Assembly: GCA_963921425.1 (NCBI GenBank)
Contig: OY992836.1
Location: forward strand, 9,253,825-9,317,824
Origin: Dryas octopetala
Lineage: Eukaryota; Streptophyta; Magnoliopsida; Rosales; Rosaceae
Length of the DNA: 64,000 nt
Direction of reading: 5' to 3'
In this document: one piece after another, positions 46,207 through 56,443 of the stretch
Layout of the letters: each line of letters opens with the position of its first letter
Numbering within the stretch: the stretch's first letter is position 1
The notes under the pieces: generated by a model
Told to the model about the DNA's origin: nothing
Databases searched by the model: none
What the model saw: the letters and a program-made list of their open reading frames with translations, nothing else
Translations under genes and position numbers: made by a program

Positions 46207-48075
46207 GGTCGATGACTGCTAGAATGAGGAACAGCTAGCTGTGGTCCCTCATAAAGAACTATCAAATGTGCTTTTTATTGATCAGGTCTTATCTTATTTT
46301 CATGTTCAGTATTTTGATGTTTTAATGTTTATCTTTGATTTGGACAAACCATTGTTTTTTTATTTTACCCTTTTCCTTGTTTTAGTATTATGTTCATCCA
46401 TAGGCACGACCTCTGTTGCTTATGGTGTAATAATAATGTATTTCCTACTTTTTTTTTCCCAGTTCCACAAGCCTTTGTGAAAAAGTTCACTTGTGTTTTC
46501 AAACAAAATACGAAACATAGGATTATCTACATAATATACAAGGAGAACCACGAAATCAAATCAATTAAGTTGATTCACACATGTGAAAGTGAGCCTGAAC
46601 TTTTTATATTTCCATCAGATAAATGTTCATTATTTTACAACTGTACATGTAAGCGGTTAACGAATGCATTATGTAGAGCCATTTGCCAATGAAAAATTTA
46701 ACAAAAGACAGTGTCTGCTCACCGGCCGAGAGTGCCGTTATTTTTACACTTTTTTTTTTCTTTTTGCACACCCAACTTAAACAAAAAAAAAAAAAAACTG
46801 AAAAGACACACACAACCCCCTCTTTCTCTCTCTCTCATTCCCTCTCTTAACTCTCCCTTTCAGCCTTTCTCTGCAAACACACCCCTTCCTCCTTAACCAA
46901 CCAGCTCGACCCACCCTTCCTCCTTCCTCATTCCTCATTCCTCCCCCTTCCTCCCCCTCCTTCCCCTTCCCATGCGCCCTCCCATACCCACCAACCCAGC
47001 CAGCCCGACCCACCCCTCCTCCTTCCTCCCCTCGCCACCCCCTCCTTTTTCCCTTCCCCCAGCGACCCACTGCCGGCCTCTAGATCAGAAGCTTTTGTCG
47101 ACCTCGCCGACTTCCCTTTTCGTCCGGCCAAGGGGCTAGGTGAGTGAAAGAGAATGAGAAGTGAAAAAGAGAAAAGGAAAGAGAAACTCAGAGAGAAGGA
47201 AGAGAAAGGGAAAGAGAGATGGAGAGAGAGGATGAGGTTCGCCGATGACGAATCTGGCGACATAGGCGGCTGTGTGCAGGGTGGGTCGGGTACTATGGGT
47301 GTTAAATTTTTTTTTTTTTTTTTTTTTTCTGTGTAAGGATGTGCCGATGTGGCTGGGTTGAAAAGCTAGAGAGAAAGGAAGGGAGGAGAGAGAAGGAAAG
47401 AAAGAGGTGTTAACCTAATACTGTAAGACAATAAAGAACAAATATGACTAAAAAACAATTTGGACGACCCACCAAGGCCCGATCCGAACCTCTGCCTTAT
47501 TGACGCCGCCCTTGTAACCGATGGTGGTTTCCACTGCGGGTGAGTTTCCGACATTCTTCTCCACTTCCTCTTTCTCTTTCTCTTTTCCTCTCTTTTTCTT
47601 TTCCTATTTTAGGGGTGTGCATATAGTTGTACTATTCTCCTTTCACAATAAAATAAATAAATGTAAATACTTAAAAGTTCTTGAAAACTTTTAGAAAAAC
47701 TCAAAAGTGCGAGAATCATTAAGACTTATCGTTCTTAATATAAGACATGAGCCACCCTAGGCTATTATCTAACCACATACTCATAACGTAGTCATTGAAC
47801 CTAAAATGAGTTAGGGAGTGAGCAACTATAAATACAATTTTTGGATCAAAAGTGAATTGTTGAAAGACCTTGTGTACTAACAAAAATGTGATCACTTCAA
47901 CTAGGTTTCTTTTGGGACTCTACAACAGGTGGGCTAATCATAGTCACAAAAACTTGATCTCTTCAACTAGGTTTTCTTTTACGAACTCAACTGTGAGAAT
48001 GGTTTACTGTGTTACAATCTCAGCTTATTTCATTATTTCTTTTCTTTTTTAGTGTTGTATTATGATTTAGTTAAG
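46207..48075. other. Intergenic downstream of UGT, no gene seen
   Basis: 3' flank of the UGT gene, then a pyrimidine-rich block (46800-47060), a GA-rich block (47140-47235) and a T run (47308-47329). The open frames here are low-complexity Ser/Leu or Arg/Glu strings. Confidence 0.4.
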
Positions 48076-48606
48076 CTAGCCAAAATACGTTTTTGGTCCA
48101 GGTACTTTAACAACGTTTCTACTTTGGTCTCTGTTCTTTCAATTTTAGTAATTTCAATCTAGTACTTTTATTATGTTTGCAATTAAGTCCAAATTGTTAA
48201 CTCAATTTATTTTTTAAACAGAAATATGACGTGACAACGCATATGAATGAATATTTAAGACATTTCATGATTAATACGGTCTAAATAAACAATTTAAAAA
48301 GTTAAATAAAATAATTAAGAAAGAAAGAAAAAATAAAAACTCAAATAATTTTTTTTTAAAAAGACATGTGTCCAAATGTGATTGGACAGCGTCACTCAGT
48401 TAAATGAGTTCCACTCATAGGTTATTTTAAATTTCCAAAATATCTATGCTATGACATATTTCCGCCAACAATTTAAACCTAATTAATGATTTGGAGCCAA
48501 TTGCAAACGTAATAAAAGTATGGGACTAAAATTTCTAAAATTAAAAGATCGGGATCAAAGTAAAAACTTCGTTAAAGTACAAAGACCAAAAATGCACTTT
48601 GGGCAT
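48076..48606. mobile_element. Mutator-like MITE (about 531 bp)
   Basis: Terminal inverted repeats of about 120 bp contain TTTTTGGTCCAGGTACTTTAAC on the left (as separate words TTTTTGGTC and TACTTTAAC) and their complements on the right. The flanks TTAGTTAAG (48067-48075) and TTAATTAAG (48607-48615) would be a 9-bp TSD with one mismatch. Confidence 0.65.
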
Positions 48607-48615
48607 TTAATTAAG

Positions 48616-49352
48616 ACTTAACCTTTAGTGTTTATTCTCTAAGTTGTAAGCTTAGGTTATGAGGCCTAAAACTGAAACCTTTAACATGTATGGACCCCAA
48701 ACTATTAACTCTATGTAGTCACAACTGTGACTATACGTGGGACAATCATAGGTATATTAGGAACAAAAAATAAATAACAACGAAGCAATTAGTAGACCAC
48801 CGATCGCTTGGTAAAACAGCCGATCAATTGGTGGTAAGAAAAATCACCAATCAGTCCCTTGCTATTTTGATGAAAAATTAGTGCCATTTGGTATTCAATC
48901 TTAATTTAATACCAAAAATTTAGTTGGACTACAAAAGAAATATTCCCGAATGAAAAGGTTAAATTCGAATACAGTATATATATCACAAAGCAAAGGGATT
49001 TCATTGATACGCCCCTAGCAAATTAATTTTCGTCTTATCCTTAAAGATTTAACCCGCCTTGAACCACGTTTTACAAAATAGAGAGTGCCTCCATTTAGAT
49101 CAAATGGACTAAGGGAGCGTATTAGGCTTGAAAATGTAAAAGAGAGCTTGCTACGAATCAATTTAATTCAATCAAGTTGATGCCAGATTTGTTGTCAAGC
49201 AATATTCACGACTTTTTTTTTTTTAAATCAAAGGTATTGTGTTCACTTTATTCAATAAACTTTAACCAAACAATAACACCATTTTGGAGGTCAAATGAAA
49301 GTTATAGTGGCCCGCCGAGGGTTTAGGGTTTAGGACCCAAATTAAGGTTGAT
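48616..49352. other. Intergenic, no gene seen
   Basis: AT-rich. A short cluster of CCGATCGCTTGG / CCGATCAATTGG / CCAATCAGTCC near 48800-48860 is the only local structure noted. Confidence 0.35.
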
Positions 49353-49645
49353 TACGACCCAAATTAAAACTAGCTAATTGGTGTGCAACGAAATTACAAG
49401 TATAAGGAGCAATATTCGGTGAATTCAGTCATCAAGATGACGCATTAAAAATTTAAAAAGGAATCTTTCAATTAACTAAAGGACGAAAGTCTTTTTTTTT
49501 TTTTTTTTTTTTAAATAAGTGATAACTTACTGAAATTAGAAAGGTTTCTCTTCTAATAATATTAATTCTAAAATATTCTAAAGGGTCCCCTTCTATAGTA
49601 TAATTAATATGTAAACTACAAATATTCTTCTATAAATATTCTAAA
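49353..49645 (+). promoter_or_regulatory. Orphan phytocyanin promoter copy
   Basis: The reverse complement of 12247-12541 matches throughout (for example TGTGCAACGAAATTACAA, AAATTAGAAAGGTTT, TTCTAATAATATT and GTAAACTACAAATATTC), ending with a CTATAAATA TATA word (49630-49638). No phytocyanin coding sequence follows. A T-run of about 22 has expanded at 49492-49513. Confidence 0.75.
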
Positions 49646-49733
49646 GGCATGTAACATTGTAACCCTTATTTGAGGGGTATTTTGGTTTTCACACCTCCTC
49701 CAAACATCTTATCCGGCTTTGTCGACTATATAG

Positions 49734-49753
49734 GACAGTCGACGTCGACCGTC
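49734..49753. repeat. GTCGAC palindrome, second copy
   Basis: GACAGTCGACGTCGACCGTC is self-complementary except for one pair and shares its 14-base core (GTCGACGTCGACC) with 28226-28245. It lies about 60 bp from the broken end of the amidase fragment. Confidence 0.7.
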
Positions 49754-49812
49754 TATATGGTCTACATCGACGCAGACGCGGTTTCCATGGTCATAATGGC
49801 GGCTCCTCTCCC

Positions 49813-50225
49813 TGACCCAGCAGTGGTGTTCAACTTGTCCTTGGTTGATATATTGTCCTTGAGCAAAACAGGAATACCATGAAGCTTAGGCAATGTTGTT
49901 TTGGTGGGTTCACATTCACTGCGTTCTTTGTCAGCTGCATCAGCTTGGGATAATGCATTTGGGTTCACCTCCAAGACTCCTTGAGGTCCTTATTGAGGGT
50001 TTGAATCTTGTCCAGATAGAACTAAACGACTTGCCTCGAGGTCAGAGTATTTAGATGGAAAGCAAGCTGGAGATCCTCAACAGTGGCTTCTTTGATTGGG
50101 GTTTTGGGTGTTGGGGTTTCATACCCATTTACTAGATTGCCCAAAAGAATTAGAAGCAAAAAGGACAAGACAGAAAAAAATCTCAGTCTCAGTGATGAAT
50201 TGGTACCCATGGATGGAATGGACAA
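49813..50225 (-). pseudogene. Amidase-signature family pseudogene, N-terminal fragment
   Basis: The frame from 50225 encodes a signal-peptide-like start (LRFFSVLSFLLLILLGNLVNG) and then IKEATVEDLQLAFHLNTLTSRQ, the N terminus of plant probable amidases. A TAG interrupts at 50022-50024 where the family has a Glu codon, and a frameshift lies near 49985. The next frame continues with EVNPNALSQADAADKER and LHGIPVLLKDNISTKDKLN, including the first catalytic Lys motif of the amidase signature family, and homology ends at NTTAGS. The Gly/Ser-rich signature with the catalytic Ser residues is absent. Non-functional. Confidence 0.85.
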
Positions 50226-50365
50226 AACATGGCTGGAGGTGGGTGATGTGGGGGAGGTGGAGATGTATTTTTTTCCTTTTTTTTGTTTTTTTTTGTTTTT
50301 TCGGTTATTGTGGATGTGAAAATGGCATTGTGGTGGTTTGGGGAAAAGGCAAGGGGCATTTGGGA

Positions 50366-50565
50366 NNNNNNNNNNNNNNNNNNNNNNNNNNNNNNNNNNN
50401 NNNNNNNNNNNNNNNNNNNNNNNNNNNNNNNNNNNNNNNNNNNNNNNNNNNNNNNNNNNNNNNNNNNNNNNNNNNNNNNNNNNNNNNNNNNNNNNNNNNN
50501 NNNNNNNNNNNNNNNNNNNNNNNNNNNNNNNNNNNNNNNNNNNNNNNNNNNNNNNNNNNNNNNNN
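50366..50565. other. Assembly gap (200 N)
   Basis: Exactly 200 N; like the gap at 13144 it falls inside the AAACCCTAA-bearing part of the same repeat family. Confidence 0.99.
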
Positions 50566-51312
50566 AATTAAAAGGTTTAGGGTAGATTGGAGTTTGGGGC
50601 CTTTGGTCAATTGTAAAGAAAATAAAATAGTTTGGGTTTTTATTTGGCTTTTTTGGAGTTTTATGTAGTTGTTTTTAAACCCTAAATTTGTAAACTCTAA
50701 TATATTTCAATATAAAAAATAATTTAAAATACTCTAAAGAACCTAAACCCTAATATCATATACCATATCCTAGTTTGAGGTTTTTGGGCAATTGAAAAAA
50801 AAAATGATTTGAGATTTCGTTTGGCCGTGTTGGAGTTTCGTTTAATTGTTTTTAAACCCTAAACCAATAAACTCTAATACCTTTTTATATAAAAAATAAT
50901 TAAAAATATCCTAAAGGACCTAAACCCTAATATTCTATACGATATCTTAAATAATATAGAGTATAGATTATAAAGTATATAGAATTTAGTGTATATATTA
51001 TAGAGTATAAATAATATATTAATTTATTTATTCATTATACTAATTTTATTTCATAGTATTGCCTCCAGCGCGCATTATATTCATCACATATCACATGAAA
51101 CCTACTATATAATTTGATTTTTTTCAATGTTTTTTATCGATGTAGTAGATAATATGTTAAATAAACATATTGTGAAGTTTCATTCAAAATTTCCATATTT
51201 TGATAATAATTTCCATCGTTTCCGTCGAATTTTTGTCGAAATTTAAAAATTTTCGAAATTTCCGTCGAAATTTCCATCGAAATTTCCTCGAAACCCGAAA
51301 TTTTATTCCTTG
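50566..51312. repeat. Dispersed repeat copy B (inverted relative to copy A)
   Basis: 50745-51312 is the reverse complement of 12559-13143. The part nearest the gap (50566-50744) is a diverged tandem copy of 50760-50950: both contain GTTTTTAAACCCTAAA followed by AAACTCTAATA and AAAAAATAATT. The terminus GGAATAAAAT near 51303 is shared with copy A. Confidence 0.8.
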
Positions 51313-51422
51313 TATATATCCAATATTATTTTTGAAAGATAAAAAAAATTACTCGTACCATCGTCCTCCTCCTCCTCACTCCACCATAACCCTCCCTCCA
51401 AAAACATAACCCACAGACTATG

Positions 51423-51593
51423 TGTTGGTGTGAGTCAACACGTGTGATTATTGTGTAATTATTAGAATTAATTAGGTGGTTTATTAATTCCTGTATTTTA
51501 GTTATAGGCCCATGTATATAAACCACACTTTGTGGTCTTAATCAATTGAGCAGAAATCATATTGAAACCCTAAACCTAAACCTTCTCTGTACA
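51423..51593 (+). repeat. Copia 5' LTR (171 bp)
   Basis: TGTTGG...TGTACA. Contains TGAGTCA (51431-51437), ACACGTGT (51438-51445) and a TATATAAA box (51515-51522). Confidence 0.95.
51431..51445 (+). promoter_or_regulatory. Adjacent TGAGTCA and ACACGTGT bZIP-type motifs in the LTR
   Basis: A GCN4/AP-1-like heptamer abuts a G-box-like palindrome; GTCAA within it is also a W-box core in reverse. The pair occurs in all four copia LTRs of the window, upstream of the TATA box, so it may be the element's transcriptional switch. Confidence 0.5.
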
Positions 51594-52080
51594 TGGTATG
51601 GGAGGGGATGCGCAGCGAGCGACGGTGGCAGGCGTCGGCGTCGCTGCTGGTCGACTTGGAGCAGCAGAGGGGGTGGGCGCAGTGATCGACGGTGGCGCAG
51701 TGATCGACGGTGGCAGGCCCAGTCTGCTCGACGCTGCACCGACGCCGTTTCCCGTCGACCCCCATTGTCGCTGCATCATCACAGCGACGCCGACTCCAAA
51801 GCCGACGCCGACCAGCACTGCACCGTCTGTACCTCCGCCTGCATGTGCGACTGACTGTGCGCATTGACTCGTCTGCCTGGGTGCACCTTCACCAGCTTGT
51901 GCCGTGGCTCATTCTTTACTTTGCCATTTACTGTAGCAGTGAAGCCACACAGTTTGCTGGTCTGTGTTGCCGAATAGTTTGCTGCTCTATTTTTGATTTT
52001 AATATCCTGCTCTTCGTGATTGATTGGCTACTTGCTGGTCTGTGTGTGTTCCCTCTGTCTTTTTTTTGTTGTCAATCATC

Positions 52081-55000
52081 ATGTCTCAGACACCTCCCTC
52101 TAGTCCTGGAGGCTCGAACAAGAATCAGAACAAGGATGTGGTTAACCCAAAACCACCGATGCCTGCTCTTCCTCCGTTAAGTTCCCAAGATGTGTCGTCA
52201 CTAATCTCACCTGAGAAGCTTGATGGCTCCAATTATATTGATTGGGCCCTCATCGTGCAGAATAAAATTAGAGGTCGAAAACGGTGGGGTTTTATCACAG
52301 GAACAAGAGCCGCTCCAGAAGATGTTAATTCTGATGAGTTTGAAACATGGGAGGATGAGAATTGCATGGTCAAGTCTTGGCTTCTTGATGCTATGACTAA
52401 AGAAGTCCGCTCTCTCTTTATTCGATTACCGACGGCAAAGGATATCTGGGACGCAGCCAAACAAACTTATACAGTGAGCCAAGATGCTTCCAAGGCATAT
52501 CAACTCCACTGTGAGGTAATCTCTGTCCGTCAAAATGGTGGGTCTATTATTTCCTATTTTGGCAAGTTACAAAAACTTTGGCAGGATATTGATGCAATTG
52601 AACCTTGCATTATGGATTATGCGAATGATGTTGAAAAATATGCCACTATGATTAACTCTCAGAGATTATACATGTTTTTAGCTGGTTTGGATTCTCATCT
52701 AGATGGAGTTAGAGGCCGTATTCTTGCCATGTCTCCACTGCCTAAAATACAGGCGGCCTATGCGATTGTGTGCTCTGAGGCTAATCGGCAGGAAGCTATG
52801 ATGGGGGGTGCTGATGGGGCAGTCGCTATGGCAGCCCGCAAATTCTCCCATAAAGATGCCAAGAAATTTGAGCGGAAGTGTACCCACTGTGGGGGTACAA
52901 CTCATGTGGTAGAAAAATGTTTTAAGCTTCATGGCTATCCAGAGTGGCATCCGAAGGGTGTGAAGGCTTCTTCTTCGACTCCGAAGGTTGATAACTCCGG
53001 TTCCAGGGTGAACTCTGTTAGTTCCTCCAGCTTTGTTGCCAAGTCAGGTATCTCTAACTCTGTTTTGAGTACTTCTGCTTGTACTAGTAATGGTGCATGG
53101 ATAATTGATACAGGTGCTACGGATCATATGACTTCTGATCGTTATGTTTTTCGTCATTTTTCATCTGTCTGTCCTAAACCATTTATTGTTAATGCTAATG
53201 GTGTGTCATCTCCTGTTCTAGGGGGCGGCACGGTCTCCTTCTCCTCTGATTTATCTTTGCATAATGTGCTGTTTGTTCCTTCCCTAAATTGTAACCTTAT
53301 TTCTGTTAGTCAACTAACCAAAACTCATAATTGTGTGGCCACATTCTTTCCTACTCATTGTGTTTTCCAGGACATTCATACCAAGGAGAAGATTGGCAGT
53401 GGTAGAAAGAGTGGTGGTTTGTACTATCTGGATAGTGGGGTTTCCGCTTCAGACAGTAGTGGCATTGTGCGTTTAGTTCGTGATGGTTCCTCAGAAAATA
53501 AGAAGAAGATCTGGTTGTGGCATCGCCGACTTGGTCATCCTTCCTTTAGTTATCTTCGACGTTTATTTCCCTCGTTATTTCTTGGTTTAAACATTTCCGA
53601 TTTTAATTGTGAAGTTTGTGTGTTGGCCAAAAGCCATCGTTCCGTGTTTCCTTCTTGTGATAAACGTATGGATGTTCCTTTTGCTTTGGTACACTCGGAT
53701 GTTTGGGGTCCTGCCCCGTGTGTTACACATAAAGGAATGAAATGGTTTGTGACTTTTATTGATGATTGTACTCGAATGACTTGGGTTTATCTTCTGAAAC
53801 ATAAAAGTGATGTGTGTGCTGTTTTTCGCCTTTTCCATAAAATGGTTCTCACCCAGTTTGCCTGTCCTATTAAAGTTTTGCGCTCTGATAATGGCGGTGA
53901 GTTCGTTAATACTGAGTTGACTCAGTATTTTGCTTCTACGGGGATTCTTCATCAGACTTCTTGTGCTCATTCTCCACAACAGAATGGGGTTGCTGAACGC
54001 AAAAATCGGCATTTATTGGAAGTCACTCGGTCCCTTCTTCTGGGTGGTCACGTGCCATCTTTACTCTGGGGTGATGCTTTGAGTTCGGCTGTCTATCTGA
54101 TTAATCGGACCCCGTCTAGTGTTCTTGACTTTCGGCGACCGTTGGATGTTCTCTCGGATTTTGTCTCTTTACCAGGTATCCTTCATTTGGAACCCAGGGT
54201 TTTTGGGTGTGTTGCTTTTGTCCATTTACATTCTCATCAGCGATCTAAGCTCGCATCTCGGGCCTTGGAGTGTGTATTTGTTGGTTATGGTCCATCCCAG
54301 AAGGGGTATCGGTGCTATCATCCCTCTACTCAGCGCTTCTATGTCTCTATGGATGTCACTTTTCATGAACATCAACTTTTTTATTCTCCACGTTCACTGG
54401 ATTCTACCCTTCAGGGGGAGGTTTCTAGTGAAGTGCAGAATCGAGATGATGTGTTGTTTTTTGATAAGTTTGGTGATGGGAGTAGTAGTGAGGAAGGGTT
54501 AGAACAGACTGCTGATCACCCAGTGTCTGAGGATGATACTGAGGATGCAGAAATTACTGAAGATGATACTGAGGATATGGTAGAACAAGAACCTACAAAT
54601 TCTGAGCCTGAGGAGTCACCACTCCATGATAGTACCGCCATCTCTCCTACTCCATTGAATCAATCTTCTTCGTCTATTGAGGTAACCGACAATACTCTTG
54701 AGTCACATTCTGGTTCAGATCTTATTTCTAATGCTTCTAAATTTACGCTTCCTCCTCGGTCTAACCGAGGACAACCACCAGCTAAATATGAGCCAGATCC
54801 AAATGCCAAAGTTAGGTACTCAATTAATAATCATGTGTCGTCTGTTAGGCTTTCAAAGTCATATGAATCGTATGTTCTGCAATTATCTTCTGTTTCTATT
54901 CCTAGTAGATTGCAGGATGCTCTTACAGATTCTAGATGGACCAAAGCTATGGTTGAAGAAATGGCGGCATTACAGAAGAATTCAACCTGGGAGTTGGTTT

Positions 55001-56436
55001 CTCTACCTAAGGGGAAGAAGACAGTTGGGTGCAGATGGGTGTTTGCAGTCAAACACAAAGCTGATGGGTCAGTTGAAAGGTATAAGGCAAGGTTGGTAGC
55101 AAAGGGTTATACACAATCCTATGGCATAGACTACTTGGAGACGTTTGCTCCAGTGGCCAAGTTAAACACAGTACGGGTTCTGTTGTCTTTGGCTGCTAAC
55201 AAAGATTGGCCACTCCTTCAGTTTGACGTAAAAAATGCCTTTCTCCATGGTGATTTGACTGAAGAAGTATACATGGATCCTCCTCCAGGTATACCAGAGT
55301 TTGAGAATACGAGATTGGTCTGTAAACTGAAAAAGTCGTTATATGGTCTTAAACAATCTCCAAGAGCCTGGTTTGGGAGATTCACTCGTGCGATGAAGAA
55401 CTATGGTTATCGGCAGAGTAATTTTGATCATACTTTGTTCCTAAAGAAAAGGGGGAAGAAGATTACTGCTCTTATCATTTACGTTGATGATATGGTTCTG
55501 ACCGGAGATGATTATGAGGAAATCTCTAATTTGCAGAGGTACTTGTCTCAAGAGTTTGAAATGAAGCAGCTGGGGGACTTGAAGTTCTTTCTTGGAATAG
55601 AAGTGGCTCGGTCTAAACATGGCATATTCCTATCTCAAAGGAAGTATGTTTTAGACTTGTTGTCTGAAACTGGTATGCTTGGGTGTAAGCCAGCTGTCAC
55701 TCCTATGGAACAAAATCATAAACTTTTCGAGTGTTTGGGTGCCTTGCCTGCAGATAAGGGGCGATATCAGAGACTTGTTGGAAGATTGATATATCTGTCT
55801 CACACTAGACCTGACATTGCTTATGCAGTTAGTGTAGTAAGCCAGTTTATGCATGCCCCGTGTAAACCCCATATGGATGCTGTGGAGCGAATTTTGCAGT
55901 ATTTAAAATCTGCACCTGGTAAAGGATTGTTGTTTGCTAATCATGGTCATGTGAATGTTGAAGGGTTTTCTGATGCAGACTGGGGTGGTTCAGCAGATGA
56001 TAGAAGGTCTACCTCAGGCTATTTTACCTTTGTAGGGGGGAATTTGGTGACCTGGAGGAGTAAGAAGCAATCAGTTGTATCTAGATCAAGTGCAGAGGCT
56101 GAATACAGAGGTATGGCACTCGGAGTAGTCGAACTTTTATGGTTGAGACATCTATTGACCGATTTAGGGTGTCCACCTACCAAACCTATGGACTTGTTTT
56201 GTGATAACAAATCTGCTATTGATATAGCACATAATCCTGTTCAGCATGACAGAACAAAGCACATTGAGATTGATCGACACTTCATCAAAGAGAAATTTGA
56301 AGCGAAGATTATTAACTTTCCATTTGTGAAGTCCGAAGATCAGCTTGCAGATGTGTTGACCAAGGCTGTGGCAAATCGGGTGTTTTTGGACTCACTAGAC
56401 AAGTTGGGCATGTGCGATATATATGCACCAACTTGA
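52081..56436 (+). CDS. Copia gag-pol polyprotein, intact
   Basis: 1451 residues from ATG 52081 (MSQTPPSSPG); an in-frame ATG 19 codons upstream (52024) adds only a hydrophobic stretch, and the homologous copy also begins at MSxTPPS. Gag: LDGSNYIDWALIVQ near 48-60 to about 255; CCHC zinc knuckle Cys267-Cys270-His275-Cys280; aspartic protease IIDTGATDHM (Asp343); integrase with the HHCC region (WHRRLGHPSF, CEVCVLAKSH) and catalytic motifs (HSDVWGP, RSDNGGEF, NGVAERKNRH); reverse transcriptase (QFDVKNAFLHGDL, YVDDMVLTG); RNase H (DADWGG, SSAEAEYRGMA, CDNKSAI, DRHFIKEK). No stop or shift. It reverse-transcribes and integrates copia RNA in a cytoplasmic particle, and could act in trans on the defective copy at 15-20 kb. 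Confidence 0.97.
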   Translation: MSQTPPSSPGGSNKNQNKDVVNPKPPMPALPPLSSQDVSSLISPEKLDGSNYIDWALIVQNKIRGRKRWGFITGTRAAPEDVNSDEFETWEDENCMVKSWLLDAMTKEVRSLFIRLPTAKDIWDAAKQTYTVSQDASKAYQLHCEVISVRQNGGSIISYFGKLQKLWQDIDAIEPCIMDYANDVEKYATMINSQRLYMFLAGLDSHLDGVRGRILAMSPLPKIQAAYAIVCSEANRQEAMMGGADGAVAMAARKFSHKDAKKFERKCTHCGGTTHVVEKCFKLHGYPEWHPKGVKASSSTPKVDNSGSRVNSVSSSSFVAKSGISNSVLSTSACTSNGAWIIDTGATDHMTSDRYVFRHFSSVCPKPFIVNANGVSSPVLGGGTVSFSSDLSLHNVLFVPSLNCNLISVSQLTKTHNCVATFFPTHCVFQDIHTKEKIGSGRKSGGLYYLDSGVSASDSSGIVRLVRDGSSENKKKIWLWHRRLGHPSFSYLRRLFPSLFLGLNISDFNCEVCVLAKSHRSVFPSCDKRMDVPFALVHSDVWGPAPCVTHKGMKWFVTFIDDCTRMTWVYLLKHKSDVCAVFRLFHKMVLTQFACPIKVLRSDNGGEFVNTELTQYFASTGILHQTSCAHSPQQNGVAERKNRHLLEVTRSLLLGGHVPSLLWGDALSSAVYLINRTPSSVLDFRRPLDVLSDFVSLPGILHLEPRVFGCVAFVHLHSHQRSKLASRALECVFVGYGPSQKGYRCYHPSTQRFYVSMDVTFHEHQLFYSPRSLDSTLQGEVSSEVQNRDDVLFFDKFGDGSSSEEGLEQTADHPVSEDDTEDAEITEDDTEDMVEQEPTNSEPEESPLHDSTAISPTPLNQSSSSIEVTDNTLESHSGSDLISNASKFTLPPRSNRGQPPAKYEPDPNAKVRYSINNHVSSVRLSKSYESYVLQLSSVSIPSRLQDALTDSRWTKAMVEEMAALQKNSTWELVSLPKGKKTVGCRWVFAVKHKADGSVERYKARLVAKGYTQSYGIDYLETFAPVAKLNTVRVLLSLAANKDWPLLQFDVKNAFLHGDLTEEVYMDPPPGIPEFENTRLVCKLKKSLYGLKQSPRAWFGRFTRAMKNYGYRQSNFDHTLFLKKRGKKITALIIYVDDMVLTGDDYEEISNLQRYLSQEFEMKQLGDLKFFLGIEVARSKHGIFLSQRKYVLDLLSETGMLGCKPAVTPMEQNHKLFECLGALPADKGRYQRLVGRLIYLSHTRPDIAYAVSVVSQFMHAPCKPHMDAVERILQYLKSAPGKGLLFANHGHVNVEGFSDADWGGSADDRRSTSGYFTFVGGNLVTWRSKKQSVVSRSSAEAEYRGMALGVVELLWLRHLLTDLGCPPTKPMDLFCDNKSAIDIAHNPVQHDRTKHIEIDRHFIKEKFEAKIINFPFVKSEDQLADVLTKAVANRVFLDSLDKLGMCDIYAPT

Positions 56437-56443
56437 GGGGGAG
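56431..56443 (+). promoter_or_regulatory. Copia polypurine tract
   Basis: ACTTGAGGGGGAG immediately precedes the 3' LTR and overlaps the stop codon of gag-pol. Confidence 0.8.

Noticed and set aside
46777..47263. Gly/Arg-rich and Ser-rich frames
   Set aside because: Translations of CT- and GA-rich tracts on both strands; no domain.
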